A stretch of 64,000 bases of DNA from an uncultured Prevotellaceae bacterium. Its GTDB lineage: Bacteria > Bacteroidota > Bacteroidia > Bacteroidales > Bacteroidaceae. Below the pieces are notes generated by a model. The model saw nothing but the letters and a program-made list of their open reading frames with translations. It did not search any database and was not told the DNA's origin. Below, in pieces: positions 56,095 to 64,000 of this stretch (position 1 is its first letter; each line of letters starts with the position of its first letter). The stretch is taken from positions 124,001-188,000 of the forward strand of contig CAMWSK010000001.1 of NCBI GenBank assembly GCA_947176895.1, given 5' to 3'. The position numbers and the translations under genes were made by a program.

Positions 56095-56976
56095 ATGGCT
56101 AAGTTCGACTTCAAAGGATACCTGCAGATGGTGGTGGGAATCATCGTCTACAGCATTGGCTACACCTGTTTCATGCTGCCCTATAAGATTACCACGGGCG
56201 GTGTGGGTGGTATCTCCGCCCTCATTTACTATGGCACGGGCGTGCAGGCCAACATCCCCTACGTTGGTCTTAATGCCGTTCTTATTGCCATTGCCCTCTA
56301 CATTCTTGGCTGGAAGTATTGTCTGCGAACGATGATCAGCATCGGACTTATCACCATCTGCATCGGTTTCTTCCAGGATCAAATGACCATCGTTGGCCCC
56401 GACGGATCGGAAACGATGCGGATGATTGTGGGAGACGAGAAGAGCATTGCCTGCGTCATCGGTGCCTTGCTCGAGGGACTCGGCCTGGCTTTCGTGTTCA
56501 TCAACGGAGGCAGCACGGGCGGCACCGACATCATTGCCAGCAGCGTCAACAAATACAAGGACATCTCCCTGGGCCGCGTGATGATTATGATTGACCTTAT
56601 CATCATCAGTTGCAGCTGGTTCATCGTCCACGACCTGGAGACATTGGTCATCAGTTACCTGGCCTTGGTCATCAGCATGAACTTCCTGGACTTCGTGGTC
56701 AACAGTTCCCGCCAAAGCGTGCAGTTCACCATCATCAGCGAACATTACGATAAAATCGCTCAGGGCGTGAACGACGAGATAGACCGCGGCGTGACCATCC
56801 TCAACGGACAAGGCTGGTACAGCAAAGAGCCGCGTCAGGTGCTCCTGATTATGGCCAGAAAGCAAGAGAGCGTACACATCTTCCAAATCATCCGCAAGAT
56901 AGATCCCAAAGCCTTTGTCACCATGAGCAACGTGGAAGGCGTGTTCGGCGAAGGATTCGACACCATTAAAAAGTAA
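56095..56976 (+). CDS. YitT family membrane protein (second of a tandem pair)
   Basis: The 293-residue protein aligns with the preceding gene product along its whole length: YKITTGGVGGIS versus YQITTGGMAGAA, INGGSTGGTDIIASSVNKYKDISLGRVMI versus the matching region, and VEGVFGEGFDTIKK versus VEGVYGKGFNPIKV at the C-terminus. It therefore arose by tandem duplication, old enough for strong divergence. Membrane segments and the DUF2179-like C-terminal domain are intact. The two proteins could form a heteromeric carrier, which is inference. rdgB follows 11 bases later. Confidence 0.85.
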   Translation: MAKFDFKGYLQMVVGIIVYSIGYTCFMLPYKITTGGVGGISALIYYGTGVQANIPYVGLNAVLIAIALYILGWKYCLRTMISIGLITICIGFFQDQMTIVGPDGSETMRMIVGDEKSIACVIGALLEGLGLAFVFINGGSTGGTDIIASSVNKYKDISLGRVMIMIDLIIISCSWFIVHDLETLVISYLALVISMNFLDFVVNSSRQSVQFTIISEHYDKIAQGVNDEIDRGVTILNGQGWYSKEPRQVLLIMARKQESVHIFQIIRKIDPKAFVTMSNVEGVFGEGFDTIKK

Positions 56977-56987
56977 GCACAGCACCT

Positions 56988-57587
56988 ATGACTACCCTCA
57001 TCATGGCCACCAACAATGCCCACAAGCTGAGCGAAATTCAGCAAATACTCAAAGGGCAATACCTCGTGAAAGGGCTCGCCGACATCGGCTGCACCGAAGA
57101 CATACCCGAAACAGCCCACACCCTGCAGGGCAACGCACTGCAAAAGGCACGCTACGTGTGGGAACACTATGGCCTGAGCTGCTTCGCCGACGACACCGGG
57201 CTCGAGGTGGATGCTTTGGGCGGAGCACCGGGCATCTACACCGCACGCTTCGGAGCCATGAACGGATACGGCGATGACCACGACACCAACGCCAACATCC
57301 GCTGCCTGATGGACAAGCTGAAGGGTAGGGAAGACCGCAGGGCACGCTTCCGCACGGTGATAGCCCTGATACAGGACGGTCGGGAGCATCTGTTCGAGGG
57401 CGTCGTGGAAGGGCGCATCGTCACCGAACTGCGCGGCACGGAAGGTTTCGGCTACGACCCCGTATTTGAGGCCGAAGACACCGGACAAACCTTTGCCGAG
57501 ATGGGCGCCGACATGAAAAACCAAATCAGCCACAGAGGAAGAGCCACACGAAAACTGGTAGAATATCTGAGCCTATGCGAAAAATAA
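56988..57587 (+). CDS. rdgB: XTP/dITP diphosphatase
   Basis: RdgB hydrolyses XTP, dITP and related damaged purine nucleotides to monophosphates, keeping them out of DNA and RNA. The 199-residue protein has the N-terminal ATNNAHKLSEI, the FADDTGLEVDALGGAPGIYTARF motif and GFGYDPVF, plus SHRGRAT near the end, all typical. A second in-frame ATG lies 15 bases inside, so the true start could be there. The gene overlaps porZ by 13 bases. Confidence 0.93.
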   Translation: MTTLIMATNNAHKLSEIQQILKGQYLVKGLADIGCTEDIPETAHTLQGNALQKARYVWEHYGLSCFADDTGLEVDALGGAPGIYTARFGAMNGYGDDHDTNANIRCLMDKLKGREDRRARFRTVIALIQDGREHLFEGVVEGRIVTELRGTEGFGYDPVFEAEDTGQTFAEMGADMKNQISHRGRATRKLVEYLSLCEK

Positions 57588-59671
57588 TCCTCCTGCTGGC
57601 CATCATCGCCTCGGCATGCACGGCCATCGCCCAAGAAATAGGAAGCTGGAGGGTCTACCCCAGCTACATGAACGCCACACAAAACGTGACGGCAGGCAGC
57701 TACGTGTTCGCACTTATGAACGGAAACCTGCTGCGCTACGACACCGATGACCAAACCGTGGAGACCTACAACCGCCTGGAACATCTGAGTGATGTGGGCA
57801 TCTCACACATCGCCTACAGCGAACAGGCCAAAACCCTTGTTATCGTCTACACCAACGGAAACATCGATTTGATGGACCTGAACGATAATGTGTGGAACCT
57901 GAACGACCTGAAGCAAAGCACCCTCAACAATAAAGGCATCAATGGCGTGTGCATCAACGGAACCACTGCCTATGTCTGCACCGGCTTCGGCTTTCTGGAA
58001 GTAGACGTGGCACAGCACGTGATACTGGACACCTACGTGCTGGGAAGATACACCACGGGAGTAAAACTGACCGATGAATACCTCTACCTCTGCGATGGCA
58101 GTCGCGTGCTGAGCTGCCCCGCCTCAGCCAACTGGAAGGTAAGCACCAACTGGAAGGTAAGCACCGACTACCTACCCGCCGACATCGCCTACGCTCCCAC
58201 CGAATACAACCCCGCAGGCGGGCTCTTCTGGCACAGCGACGGCCTGAAGGGACTCAACGGATACAGCAAGCAAGGCGACACATACGTGCACGCCTACGGC
58301 CCCATCCAACCCAACAGCCCCGTACACGACCTCTTCTATCGCATGCACTATGCGGGCAACCGCCTGCTCGTGTCCGGCGGCATCAACACCACCTACGCCA
58401 TCTACAACCCCACAACAGCCATGATCTACGAGGACGGAGAGTGGAGTTATCTGGACGAAACACCGCTGAGCGAACTGGATTCAAGGATTATTCCCTACAA
58501 CACCACCCACCTGGTGCAGGATCCCACCGACGACACCCACCATTTCTCCAGCCCCTACCGCAGCGGACTGTTCGAGTACCGCAACGGAAAACTGATTAAG
58601 GTGTACAACAGCGACAACTCCCCCCTTCGAAGTATGCGGCCCCTGAACTCCAACTATTACAACTACACAAGCGCCGTGGCCCTGAACTTCGATGGCGAAG
58701 GCAACCTGTGGATGGCCAATCAAGAGACCGACACCATCATGCGCGTGCTCACGCCCGAAGGCAGATGGCATTCCCTCTACTACGCAGAAATTGACAGCAC
58801 ACCCAACGTTTTCGATTACTTGTTCTCCACCTCCGGAGTCAACTTCCTTGTCAGCAACCGCGTCAACGGCCGCGGCTTCTTCGGCTTCACCACCAACGGA
58901 ACCCTCAACACCACGGCAGACGACAAACACATCCAAAGAAAAAACATCATCAACGAGGACGGCACATCCTACAAACCCGACCGCTTCTATTGCATGGCCG
59001 AGGACCTTGACGGACAAATCTGGTGCGGCACCAACCTCGGCCTCTTCGTGATAGAGGACCCAACAACCTATTTCGATGATGACTTTACCTTCCTGCAGAT
59101 AAAAATCCCACGCAACGACGGCTCCGGTCTGGCCGACTATCTGCTCTCCGGCGTCGACGTCAGCTGCGTGGCCGTGGACGGAGCCAACCGCAAATGGATA
59201 GGCACCTCCACCAGCGGCATCTATCTCGTGAGTCCCGACGGACAGGAAACCATCCATCACTTCACCACCTCCAACTCACCCATCATCAGCAACAACATCC
59301 AATGTGTGGTTGTCAATCCTGCCACAGGAGAGGTGATGATAGGCACCGATGTCGGTCTTTGCAGCTACATGGGCGATGCCACCGAAGCCGAAGAACAACT
59401 TGACTACGGCAACACCATCGCCTATCCCAATCCCGTGGGTCCCGATTATCAGGGCGTGGTGACCATAGACGGACTCACCCACAACACCGAGGTGAAAATC
59501 TGCTCCTCCACCGGACAGCTCATCAACAGCGGCAGAAGCAACGGCGGACGCTTCACCTGGAACCTGAAAACCAAGCAGGGCAGACGAGTGAGTTCGGGCG
59601 TATACAACGTGATTGCCAACACCGAAGACGGAAAGAAAGCCATCGTCACCCGAATTGTGGTAATCAAATGA
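57575..59671 (+). CDS. porZ: Type IX secretion system protein PorZ
   Basis: PorZ is a surface component of the type IX secretion attachment complex that delivers anionic lipopolysaccharide to sorted cargo in Porphyromonas gingivalis. The 698-residue protein has a signal peptide (LLAIIASACTAIAQ), N-terminal segments of a beta-propeller (SYVFALMNGNLLRYDTDD, LSDVGISHIAYSEQAK, NGNIDLMDLND) closely like PorZ, a second propeller (~330-590) with two-component-regulator-type repeats (EGNLWMANQETDTIM, IWCGTNLGLFVIED, KWIGTSTSGIYLVS), and a C-terminal type A sorting domain (~610-698). It contains an 18-base tandem duplication. The 3' hairpin at 59712 ends the transcript. Confidence 0.85.
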   Translation: MRKIILLLAIIASACTAIAQEIGSWRVYPSYMNATQNVTAGSYVFALMNGNLLRYDTDDQTVETYNRLEHLSDVGISHIAYSEQAKTLVIVYTNGNIDLMDLNDNVWNLNDLKQSTLNNKGINGVCINGTTAYVCTGFGFLEVDVAQHVILDTYVLGRYTTGVKLTDEYLYLCDGSRVLSCPASANWKVSTNWKVSTDYLPADIAYAPTEYNPAGGLFWHSDGLKGLNGYSKQGDTYVHAYGPIQPNSPVHDLFYRMHYAGNRLLVSGGINTTYAIYNPTTAMIYEDGEWSYLDETPLSELDSRIIPYNTTHLVQDPTDDTHHFSSPYRSGLFEYRNGKLIKVYNSDNSPLRSMRPLNSNYYNYTSAVALNFDGEGNLWMANQETDTIMRVLTPEGRWHSLYYAEIDSTPNVFDYLFSTSGVNFLVSNRVNGRGFFGFTTNGTLNTTADDKHIQRKNIINEDGTSYKPDRFYCMAEDLDGQIWCGTNLGLFVIEDPTTYFDDDFTFLQIKIPRNDGSGLADYLLSGVDVSCVAVDGANRKWIGTSTSGIYLVSPDGQETIHHFTTSNSPIISNNIQCVVVNPATGEVMIGTDVGLCSYMGDATEAEEQLDYGNTIAYPNPVGPDYQGVVTIDGLTHNTEVKICSSTGQLINSGRSNGGRFTWNLKTKQGRRVSSGVYNVIANTEDGKKAIVTRIVVIK
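58130..58165 (+). repeat. 18-base exact tandem duplication within porZ
   Basis: The 18 bases at 58130-58147 are repeated exactly at 58148-58165, duplicating the six residues NWKVST in frame. The reading frame is kept, so the protein gains six residues between blades of the first propeller. Confidence 0.9.
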
Positions 59672-59711
59672 AAGTGGTAACCAAATAAAATAAGAGGAGA
59701 ATATAGAAACC

Positions 59712-59746
59712 CATGGCCGGCAGCTCGAAAATAGTTGCCGGCCATG
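59712..59746. terminator. Hairpin terminator between porZ and the cargo gene
   Basis: A 14-bp inverted repeat with one G-T pair (59712-59725 with 59733-59746) lies between the convergent porZ and the frameshifted cargo gene. Confidence 0.7.
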
Positions 59747-59762
59747 AGTTTAAATCACTATA

Positions 59763-60618
59763 TTATCTGATGACAATCTTGCAGTTCTCATGTGTGCCGT
59801 CCTTGTTGACGGTGGACACCACATACATGCCCGCTGACAAGCCGCGTGTGTTCAGCTGCACGGAAGACTGACCTTCCTGAATGGGCATCTGTCTTACAAT
59901 ACTGCCATTGGACGAAGTCACCTGCAGACGACCACCGGCATGGTTGCCCAGCCGGATGCTCACATTCTCGTTTCTGCGTGCAAGAGAAGGAAGAGCTGAC
60001 AGACCGGCCTGTTGGGGAACCTCCTGAATGGCTGTCTGACCATCAGAAGACTTCTTGATAGAATAAAGCTTACTAAAGGAGACATTATTTTCTTTCATTC
60101 CATCAATTAACAGATAATCCTTTTCATCAAAATGAATTATGTCAATGCCAACTCCTCTATATAATGGTTCATCAAAAGAAATACGTGCCAATTCCCTGCC
60201 ATTGTCTGACATTACCCTCAAGGCAAAAGTTCTTTCATCTGCACCTTCTCCTGTCGTTTCCTGAAGAAAATATTCAAAGGAATCATCGTCATTGAACAAG
60301 GTTTGTGAAAAAAAGAATTCAGCATCTTCGCCTCCGTTATTAGCATTGACAAAATACATAGAGGCTGCTTTACCAACAAAAGACCAACTCTTTACCAACG
60401 AAAGATTCTTATCATAAACATATATATCCCTTTTGTCTGTATTGGAAACATAATATAAATCATCATGGACTAACAAACAGGGGTTGGCATCCTTGAGATA
60501 GCAAGCCGGAACACATACGGGTGTATGTACAAGGAAATCCACTTTCCTCATGAAATGTCTGGGCAAACGAACCCACGGACACGAACCCCAATGCGGCAAT
60601 AAGAATTTGTTTTTTCAT
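59763..60618 (-). pseudogene. Frameshifted type IX secretion cargo protein
   Basis: The start at 60618 gives a perfect signal peptide (MKKQILIAALGFVSVG, then SFAQTFHEESGF), but this frame stops after 52 residues. The rest of the protein (VHTPVCVPACYLKDANP onward, ~250 residues) lies in the +1 frame down to 59763. Removing one base from the AAA run at 60535-60537 (TTT on the coding strand) would restore one reading frame of ~285 codons. The C-terminal ~75 residues form a type A sorting domain (VSIRLGNHAGGRLQVTSS, TRGLSAGMYVVS). The middle part is visibly A+T-richer than its neighbours and has no recognised domain. It may be a true pseudogene, a phase-variable gene or a sequencing error. Confidence 0.7.
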
Positions 60619-60676
60619 AATGATAACCTCCATTCCCCTTGCAACACCATCAAAAGGGCTTTAAAGCGTAATCATT

Positions 60677-60900
60677 AAAAATGAAAGGCGTGGTGCTGTA
60701 TATCCACGTCTCAGTGATAAGGTGGTAGGAAAACCTTGGAAAAAGATATGGAAATAACAGCCCCACGCTATATGCGCGGAGACCATTATGACCTCTCTTG
60801 TTTCCTGTGATTTTAAGTTTCCTACGCTTTTATCACACAAGAAGAAGACATAACGCCTCTTTATTTAAGTATGTATCTCTGGCGGAGACTGAACTCCGTC
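60677..60900 (-). ncRNA. Candidate 6S-like structured RNA
   Basis: A consensus promoter at 60907-60937 on the minus strand would start a transcript near 60900. It can fold into one long interrupted hairpin: 60714-60720 with 60830-60836, 60726-60732 with 60818-60824, 60735-60737 with 60815-60817, a large open bubble (60738-60749 opposite 60806-60814), 60750-60754 with 60801-60805, and an apical 8-bp stem 60761-60768 with 60774-60781. A hairpin (60689-60693 with 60704-60708) followed by T-rich sequence ends it. Closing stem, central bubble and apical stem are the hallmarks of 6S RNA, which traps RNA polymerase. A long 5' leader of the cargo gene is the alternative. The gap 60619-60951 holds nothing else. 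Confidence 0.4.
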
Positions 60901-60906
60901 TGCCTG

Positions 60907-60937
60907 CAAATGTACGTCTTTTCCGATTAAAAACAAA
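60907..60937 (-). promoter_or_regulatory. Promoter of the 6S-like RNA candidate
   Basis: On the minus strand a -33 TTTG (60934-60937) and a -7 TACATTTG (60907-60914) are 19 bases apart, a full consensus match. Confidence 0.7.
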
Positions 60938-60951
60938 AAATCATCACCGGT

Positions 60952-63246
60952 TTATTGCACGATACCCTCCGCTAACGGTTTCCCCGTCAGGTGGAAAGAC
61001 TCTTTTATCTCTCCTCTCTCCAAGCGGTGGAGGGTCCAGCAATTGCAGGTATCACCGGGCTCCAAATGCCAATCGTAAGAGGAATCGCGAAGAAGTTTCT
61101 TGATGGAATTGGGGAAAGCATCGGCCCGGCGGGCTTCTTCCCACGTGCGGATGACACGGAAAATCCGGTCCTTTTGAGGACAACTCTCCACATCATTCTC
61201 GCTCAACGGCAGGAAATAGGTGGCCCCATAGCCCACACAAAGTGCCTCGATGTGCTCGTATTGTTCGGCAGTGGAAGAGGCCTTGATGGCGAAATTATTG
61301 CCGAAGGACACAGGGAAATAGTTGGAGAAGGTCACATCGCGCATGTCCTTCCCCTGACTGGTGGTGCTTCCCCATTCACGCGTATCCAAGTCATAGAGGT
61401 TCTTGCCTCCACCCACGTTCCATACACTCTGGTAGTGCCACGAACCCTCTGAGAGTGTTGCTCCGGAAAATCTCAGATAGGGCACGCCAAGCATCTTGGC
61501 ACGCTCGAACATCCTACGGAAGAAACGCTTCACGGAGTAGTAACCATGTCCGTTGTTGAAAAGAAATTCCTGACCGTCGAAGTCATACATCGTTACTCCG
61601 CTTCGGGCAGCCACATCGGCATAATGTTCAGCTATCTTGTCCTGAAGGGCAAGGTTGGGTATGATGCCATCGTAGCCATAGTTGATGGTCACCTGCAGCT
61701 TCTCTACGGCATCGCCCTTGACATGAACCGAAGGCTGTGTGCCCCAATAGCCGCGCGTCACGTTCAAGAGGCGGTAGGGAGCGGTTTTGCTCACACCCAA
61801 ATAGTGAATCAGCTCTCCGCCTATCTTCACCATATTCAGCGAAGGACAATGGCCCTCCCAACTGCCCACCTCGTCCATGTATGTGGGGTCATCAATAACG
61901 ATTGATGTGTCGGTGGGCGTGAGGTCGTTCATGAGCACACGCAACTGCTGATGGCAAAGGCTGTCGTTGGGAACGGGAGTAACATCGGACGTCTCGGGTG
62001 CCAGGGCGTTGGTGATACAGTCACGGCCTATCATGATACCCTGCTTCGCCGCCAAGGCTGCAAATTCACGGTGTGACTTGTTGCCGTCCGTGAAATGAAA
62101 CGGCTTACGGGACTCGTCCTTTCCATCCAGATAACCATGGTTGGCACGGTCGGGGTGAAGAAAACCACGGTCATGGGCATAGATGGCTGGAAAGCCCAAT
62201 CGTGCCGTATAGCCTATGATACTGTCGTACATTCCCCCGACAGACAATACATCGGGACTATAGGCCGAGGGATCCTTTATCCATTTGCCGCGCACGGTGG
62301 GGTAGGGCAGTCCCTCTTCCAGCACGATTGTCCGGATTACATCCGTCAATGCCGTGCTGTCCGGGCTTCCCCACAATGCCACGGACGAACCTATATAATC
62401 GACTCCGGGCACCGGTTCCACCTGCAGGTGGTTGGGCACGTTCGCCGGCATGTGGGGAATGAGCGAATAGAGCACCTCGCGCCTGCCACGCCGGTCACGC
62501 GACTGATAACTGACAGATATGCGCCCCAGGCTGTCCACCGTAGCCGCGTTGCCATACATGATGCGGTAATAAGGCTCTTTGTTGGCATAGAAAGCCACGT
62601 CGCTCACACCATCACCGCCCAGCGAGAAATGCTGCCCTTCGTGCAAATGGTCGGGCAGGGGGAAGCGATGGGCATCCGGCGTATGTATGATGTATTCAAA
62701 CGGAGCGGCATCGCCCTGCAGGTCGGCAGTGCCGCCAAGGGTGTTGTCGTCCAGGGCCAGCATGCCGATGCTGTAGTTCACCGTTTCGCTGGTATCACGT
62801 GCCACACCGATAATCTCCCCCAGAAGATTCGTGATATTGGTATGCACCGAACCCCACTGCACGGCATCTATTTCTTCACGATTCTTAAGGTCTGTCAGTG
62901 TCAGACGTATGTATTTTCCCTTTTGATTCACGGCCACTTCAGCCACCGACCCGTTGGGATATTCCAATAATATGCTGCCCTCACGCTTCCGGAAACGGGC
63001 GTTCACAGGCATATAATAGGTATCCTTCTCACTATTATATAAGGAGAGTACAGGAGAAGGCTTGTCGGCTGCGGCAAACTCGCGGACAGGTTTTACCGTG
63101 GTATTCTTGATGCCGGTGATATAACCCTTGGAATTTATGGACACTTTCATGTAATCCGTGGCCATATTCCAATGAGTTCCGGTGGTGCAACCTGCCAGCA
63201 TGAAGCCAATAACAACCAGGAAAAACAGACGGGGTAAGCGGGTCAT
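60952..63246 (-). CDS. Large lipoprotein of unknown function, possibly glycoside hydrolase-like
   Basis: The 764-residue protein begins with a lipoprotein signal ending in GFMLAGC (Cys 19), so it is exported and lipid-anchored. Residues ~20-280 look beta-rich (YMKVSINSKGYITGI, GKYIRLTLTDLKNREEIDAVQWGSVHTN) and the middle and C-terminal parts contain segments suggestive of a TIM-barrel enzyme with acidic residues at strand ends (MYDFDGQEFLFNNGHGYYS, YLRFSGATLSEGSWHYQS). This layout resembles polysaccharide-acting enzymes of Bacteroidales, but I recognise no named family. Its start overlaps the cysK stop by 4 bases, so it is translationally coupled to cysteine synthesis, an odd pairing. Confidence 0.7.
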   Translation of the reverse strand: MTRLPRLFFLVVIGFMLAGCTTGTHWNMATDYMKVSINSKGYITGIKNTTVKPVREFAAADKPSPVLSLYNSEKDTYYMPVNARFRKREGSILLEYPNGSVAEVAVNQKGKYIRLTLTDLKNREEIDAVQWGSVHTNITNLLGEIIGVARDTSETVNYSIGMLALDDNTLGGTADLQGDAAPFEYIIHTPDAHRFPLPDHLHEGQHFSLGGDGVSDVAFYANKEPYYRIMYGNAATVDSLGRISVSYQSRDRRGRREVLYSLIPHMPANVPNHLQVEPVPGVDYIGSSVALWGSPDSTALTDVIRTIVLEEGLPYPTVRGKWIKDPSAYSPDVLSVGGMYDSIIGYTARLGFPAIYAHDRGFLHPDRANHGYLDGKDESRKPFHFTDGNKSHREFAALAAKQGIMIGRDCITNALAPETSDVTPVPNDSLCHQQLRVLMNDLTPTDTSIVIDDPTYMDEVGSWEGHCPSLNMVKIGGELIHYLGVSKTAPYRLLNVTRGYWGTQPSVHVKGDAVEKLQVTINYGYDGIIPNLALQDKIAEHYADVAARSGVTMYDFDGQEFLFNNGHGYYSVKRFFRRMFERAKMLGVPYLRFSGATLSEGSWHYQSVWNVGGGKNLYDLDTREWGSTTSQGKDMRDVTFSNYFPVSFGNNFAIKASSTAEQYEHIEALCVGYGATYFLPLSENDVESCPQKDRIFRVIRTWEEARRADAFPNSIKKLLRDSSYDWHLEPGDTCNCWTLHRLERGEIKESFHLTGKPLAEGIVQ

Positions 63247-64000
63247 TGGAAGTTGTATAATTCGGTACTGAGATAACGCTCGCCCGTGTCGGGCAACAAG
63301 ACCACTATTCGTTTTCCGGCATTCTCGGGCAAACAGGCCAAACGGATGGCGGCATACACGGCAGCACCCGAACTGATTCCCGTCAGCAATCCCTCATGAA
63401 TACTCAATTCGCGCCCCATCTGCATGGCTTCGGCATCCTCTACCTTTATGATTTCGTCCACCACACCGGCATCATAAATAGCGGGAATAAAACCTGCACC
63501 TATGCCTTGCAGCTTGTGGGCACCGGGTTTTCCTCCGCTCAATACGGCACTGCCGGCGGGTTCTACAGCCACAATCTTCACTTGGGAATTGTGCGCCTTC
63601 AATCCTTTTCCTACACCGCTGACTGTGCCACCCGTACCTACTCCGGCCACAAAAATGTCCACTTTCCCATCGGTGTCCGCCCATATCTCCTCAGCTGTTG
63701 TGGCCACGTGAGCGGCAGGATTGGCCGGGTTGGTGAATTGGCCTAAAATGATGGAGCCGGGAATTTCATTCTTCAGCTGTTCGGCCCGGGCAATAGAACC
63801 CTTCATACCCTCGGCTCCCGGTGTAAGCACCAGTTCGGCTCCGGCGGCTTTCAGCAACTTCTGACGTTCTACACTCATGGTTTCCGGCATTACAATGATG
63901 GTCTTATAACCCTTCACACGGCTTATCCATGCCAAGCCCACCCCTGTGTTACCGCTGGTGGGCTCGATAATGGTGGCACCGGGACTTAGTTCTCCCTTCC
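63243..64000 (-). CDS. cysK: Cysteine synthase A (N-terminus outside the window)
   Basis: The enzyme makes cysteine from O-acetylserine and sulfide with pyridoxal phosphate. The frame is open to base 64000, so the N-terminal part with the PLP lysine is not visible. Seen here are PTSGNTGVGLAW (the substrate-binding loop), FVAGVGTGGTVSGVG (the phosphate-binding loop), VEPAGSAVLSGG, KLQGIGAGFIP and the C-terminal EGLLTGISSGAAV and LPDTGERYLST motifs. All fit CysK rather than cystathionine beta-synthase. It overlaps the downstream lipoprotein gene by 4 bases. Confidence 0.93.
   Translation of the reverse strand, partial: KGELSPGATIIEPTSGNTGVGLAWISRVKGYKTIIVMPETMSVERQKLLKAAGAELVLTPGAEGMKGSIARAEQLKNEIPGSIILGQFTNPANPAAHVATTAEEIWADTDGKVDIFVAGVGTGGTVSGVGKGLKAHNSQVKIVAVEPAGSAVLSGGKPGAHKLQGIGAGFIPAIYDAGVVDEIIKVEDAEAMQMGRELSIHEGLLTGISSGAAVYAAIRLACLPENAGKRIVVLLPDTGERYLSTELYNFQ

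Noticed and set aside
1-64000. tRNA or rRNA genes
   Set aside because: Intergenic regions were read on both strands; no cloverleaf-like segment with a terminal CCA or ribosomal RNA-like sequence was recognised.

Overview
This 64 kb window is chromosomal DNA of a Bacteroidota bacterium, most likely order Bacteroidales and plausibly Prevotellaceae. The signs are promoters of the Bacteroides type (a -7 box TAnnTTTG, often with TTG or TTTG about 19-20 bases upstream), absence of Shine-Dalgarno sequences, a PorZ protein with a type IX secretion sorting domain, a BspA-like protein, a PG_1098-type methyltransferase, DUF2851, FeoA-FeoB fusion and a three-subunit fumarate reductase. Genes are dense and coding DNA is fairly GC-rich. 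I saw no rRNA, tRNA, insertion sequence, prophage or CRISPR array. Genus assignment is inference.

Layout. 1-6 kb: end of a transglutaminase/BspA-like protein, a methyltransferase, an Ig-like/DUF4595 lipoprotein and a convergent OmpA porin. 6-13 kb: a plus-strand run of acetyltransferase, parE, coaD, S41 peptidase, ybeY and a membrane-anchored AraC-type regulator. 13-20 kb: a large CotH-type surface protein, a LuxR regulator with a hemerythrin-like domain facing a porin, and a Rid-family protein. 20-27.5 kb: minus-strand genes dapB, lepB, WbqC-like, M16 peptidase, endonuclease/phosphatase-family protein, then feoAB with a tiny Cys-rich partner. 27.6-30 kb: DUF2851 protein and dprA, translationally coupled. 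30-34 kb: fumarate reductase frdCAB. 34-42 kb: mnmG, apt, uvrC, dtd, MazG-like protein, deoC, OmpA lipoprotein, with a polyprenyl synthase opposite. 42-57.6 kb: polA, ychF, lgt, mutS, a helix-hairpin-helix barrel protein, leuS, two YitT proteins and rdgB. 57.6-64 kb: porZ, a frameshifted secretion cargo, a structured RNA candidate, an unknown lipoprotein and the end of cysK.

The most unusual content is between genes. Six intergenic arrays are built from one modular 20-bp palindromic unit (A-tract, 10-bp core, T-tract) repeated three or four times, nearly always at 21-22 bases, i.e. two helical turns. Four arrays carry CATG/CATC-type cores and two carry CGCC/GGCG-type cores; one array has hybrid cores that link the two types. 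I do not recognise this family from memory. Other noteworthy items are two parS-like palindromes at and near mnmG, a 6S-RNA-like transcript candidate, a second small RNA candidate on the minus strand before leuS, and a di-iron hemerythrin domain fused to a LuxR DNA-binding domain.

Many genes are translationally coupled by 4-base overlaps (coaD/S41 peptidase, feoB/Cys-rich protein, WbqC-like/M16, DUF2851/dprA, mutS/HhH protein, cysK/lipoprotein), so these pairs are probably co-expressed.
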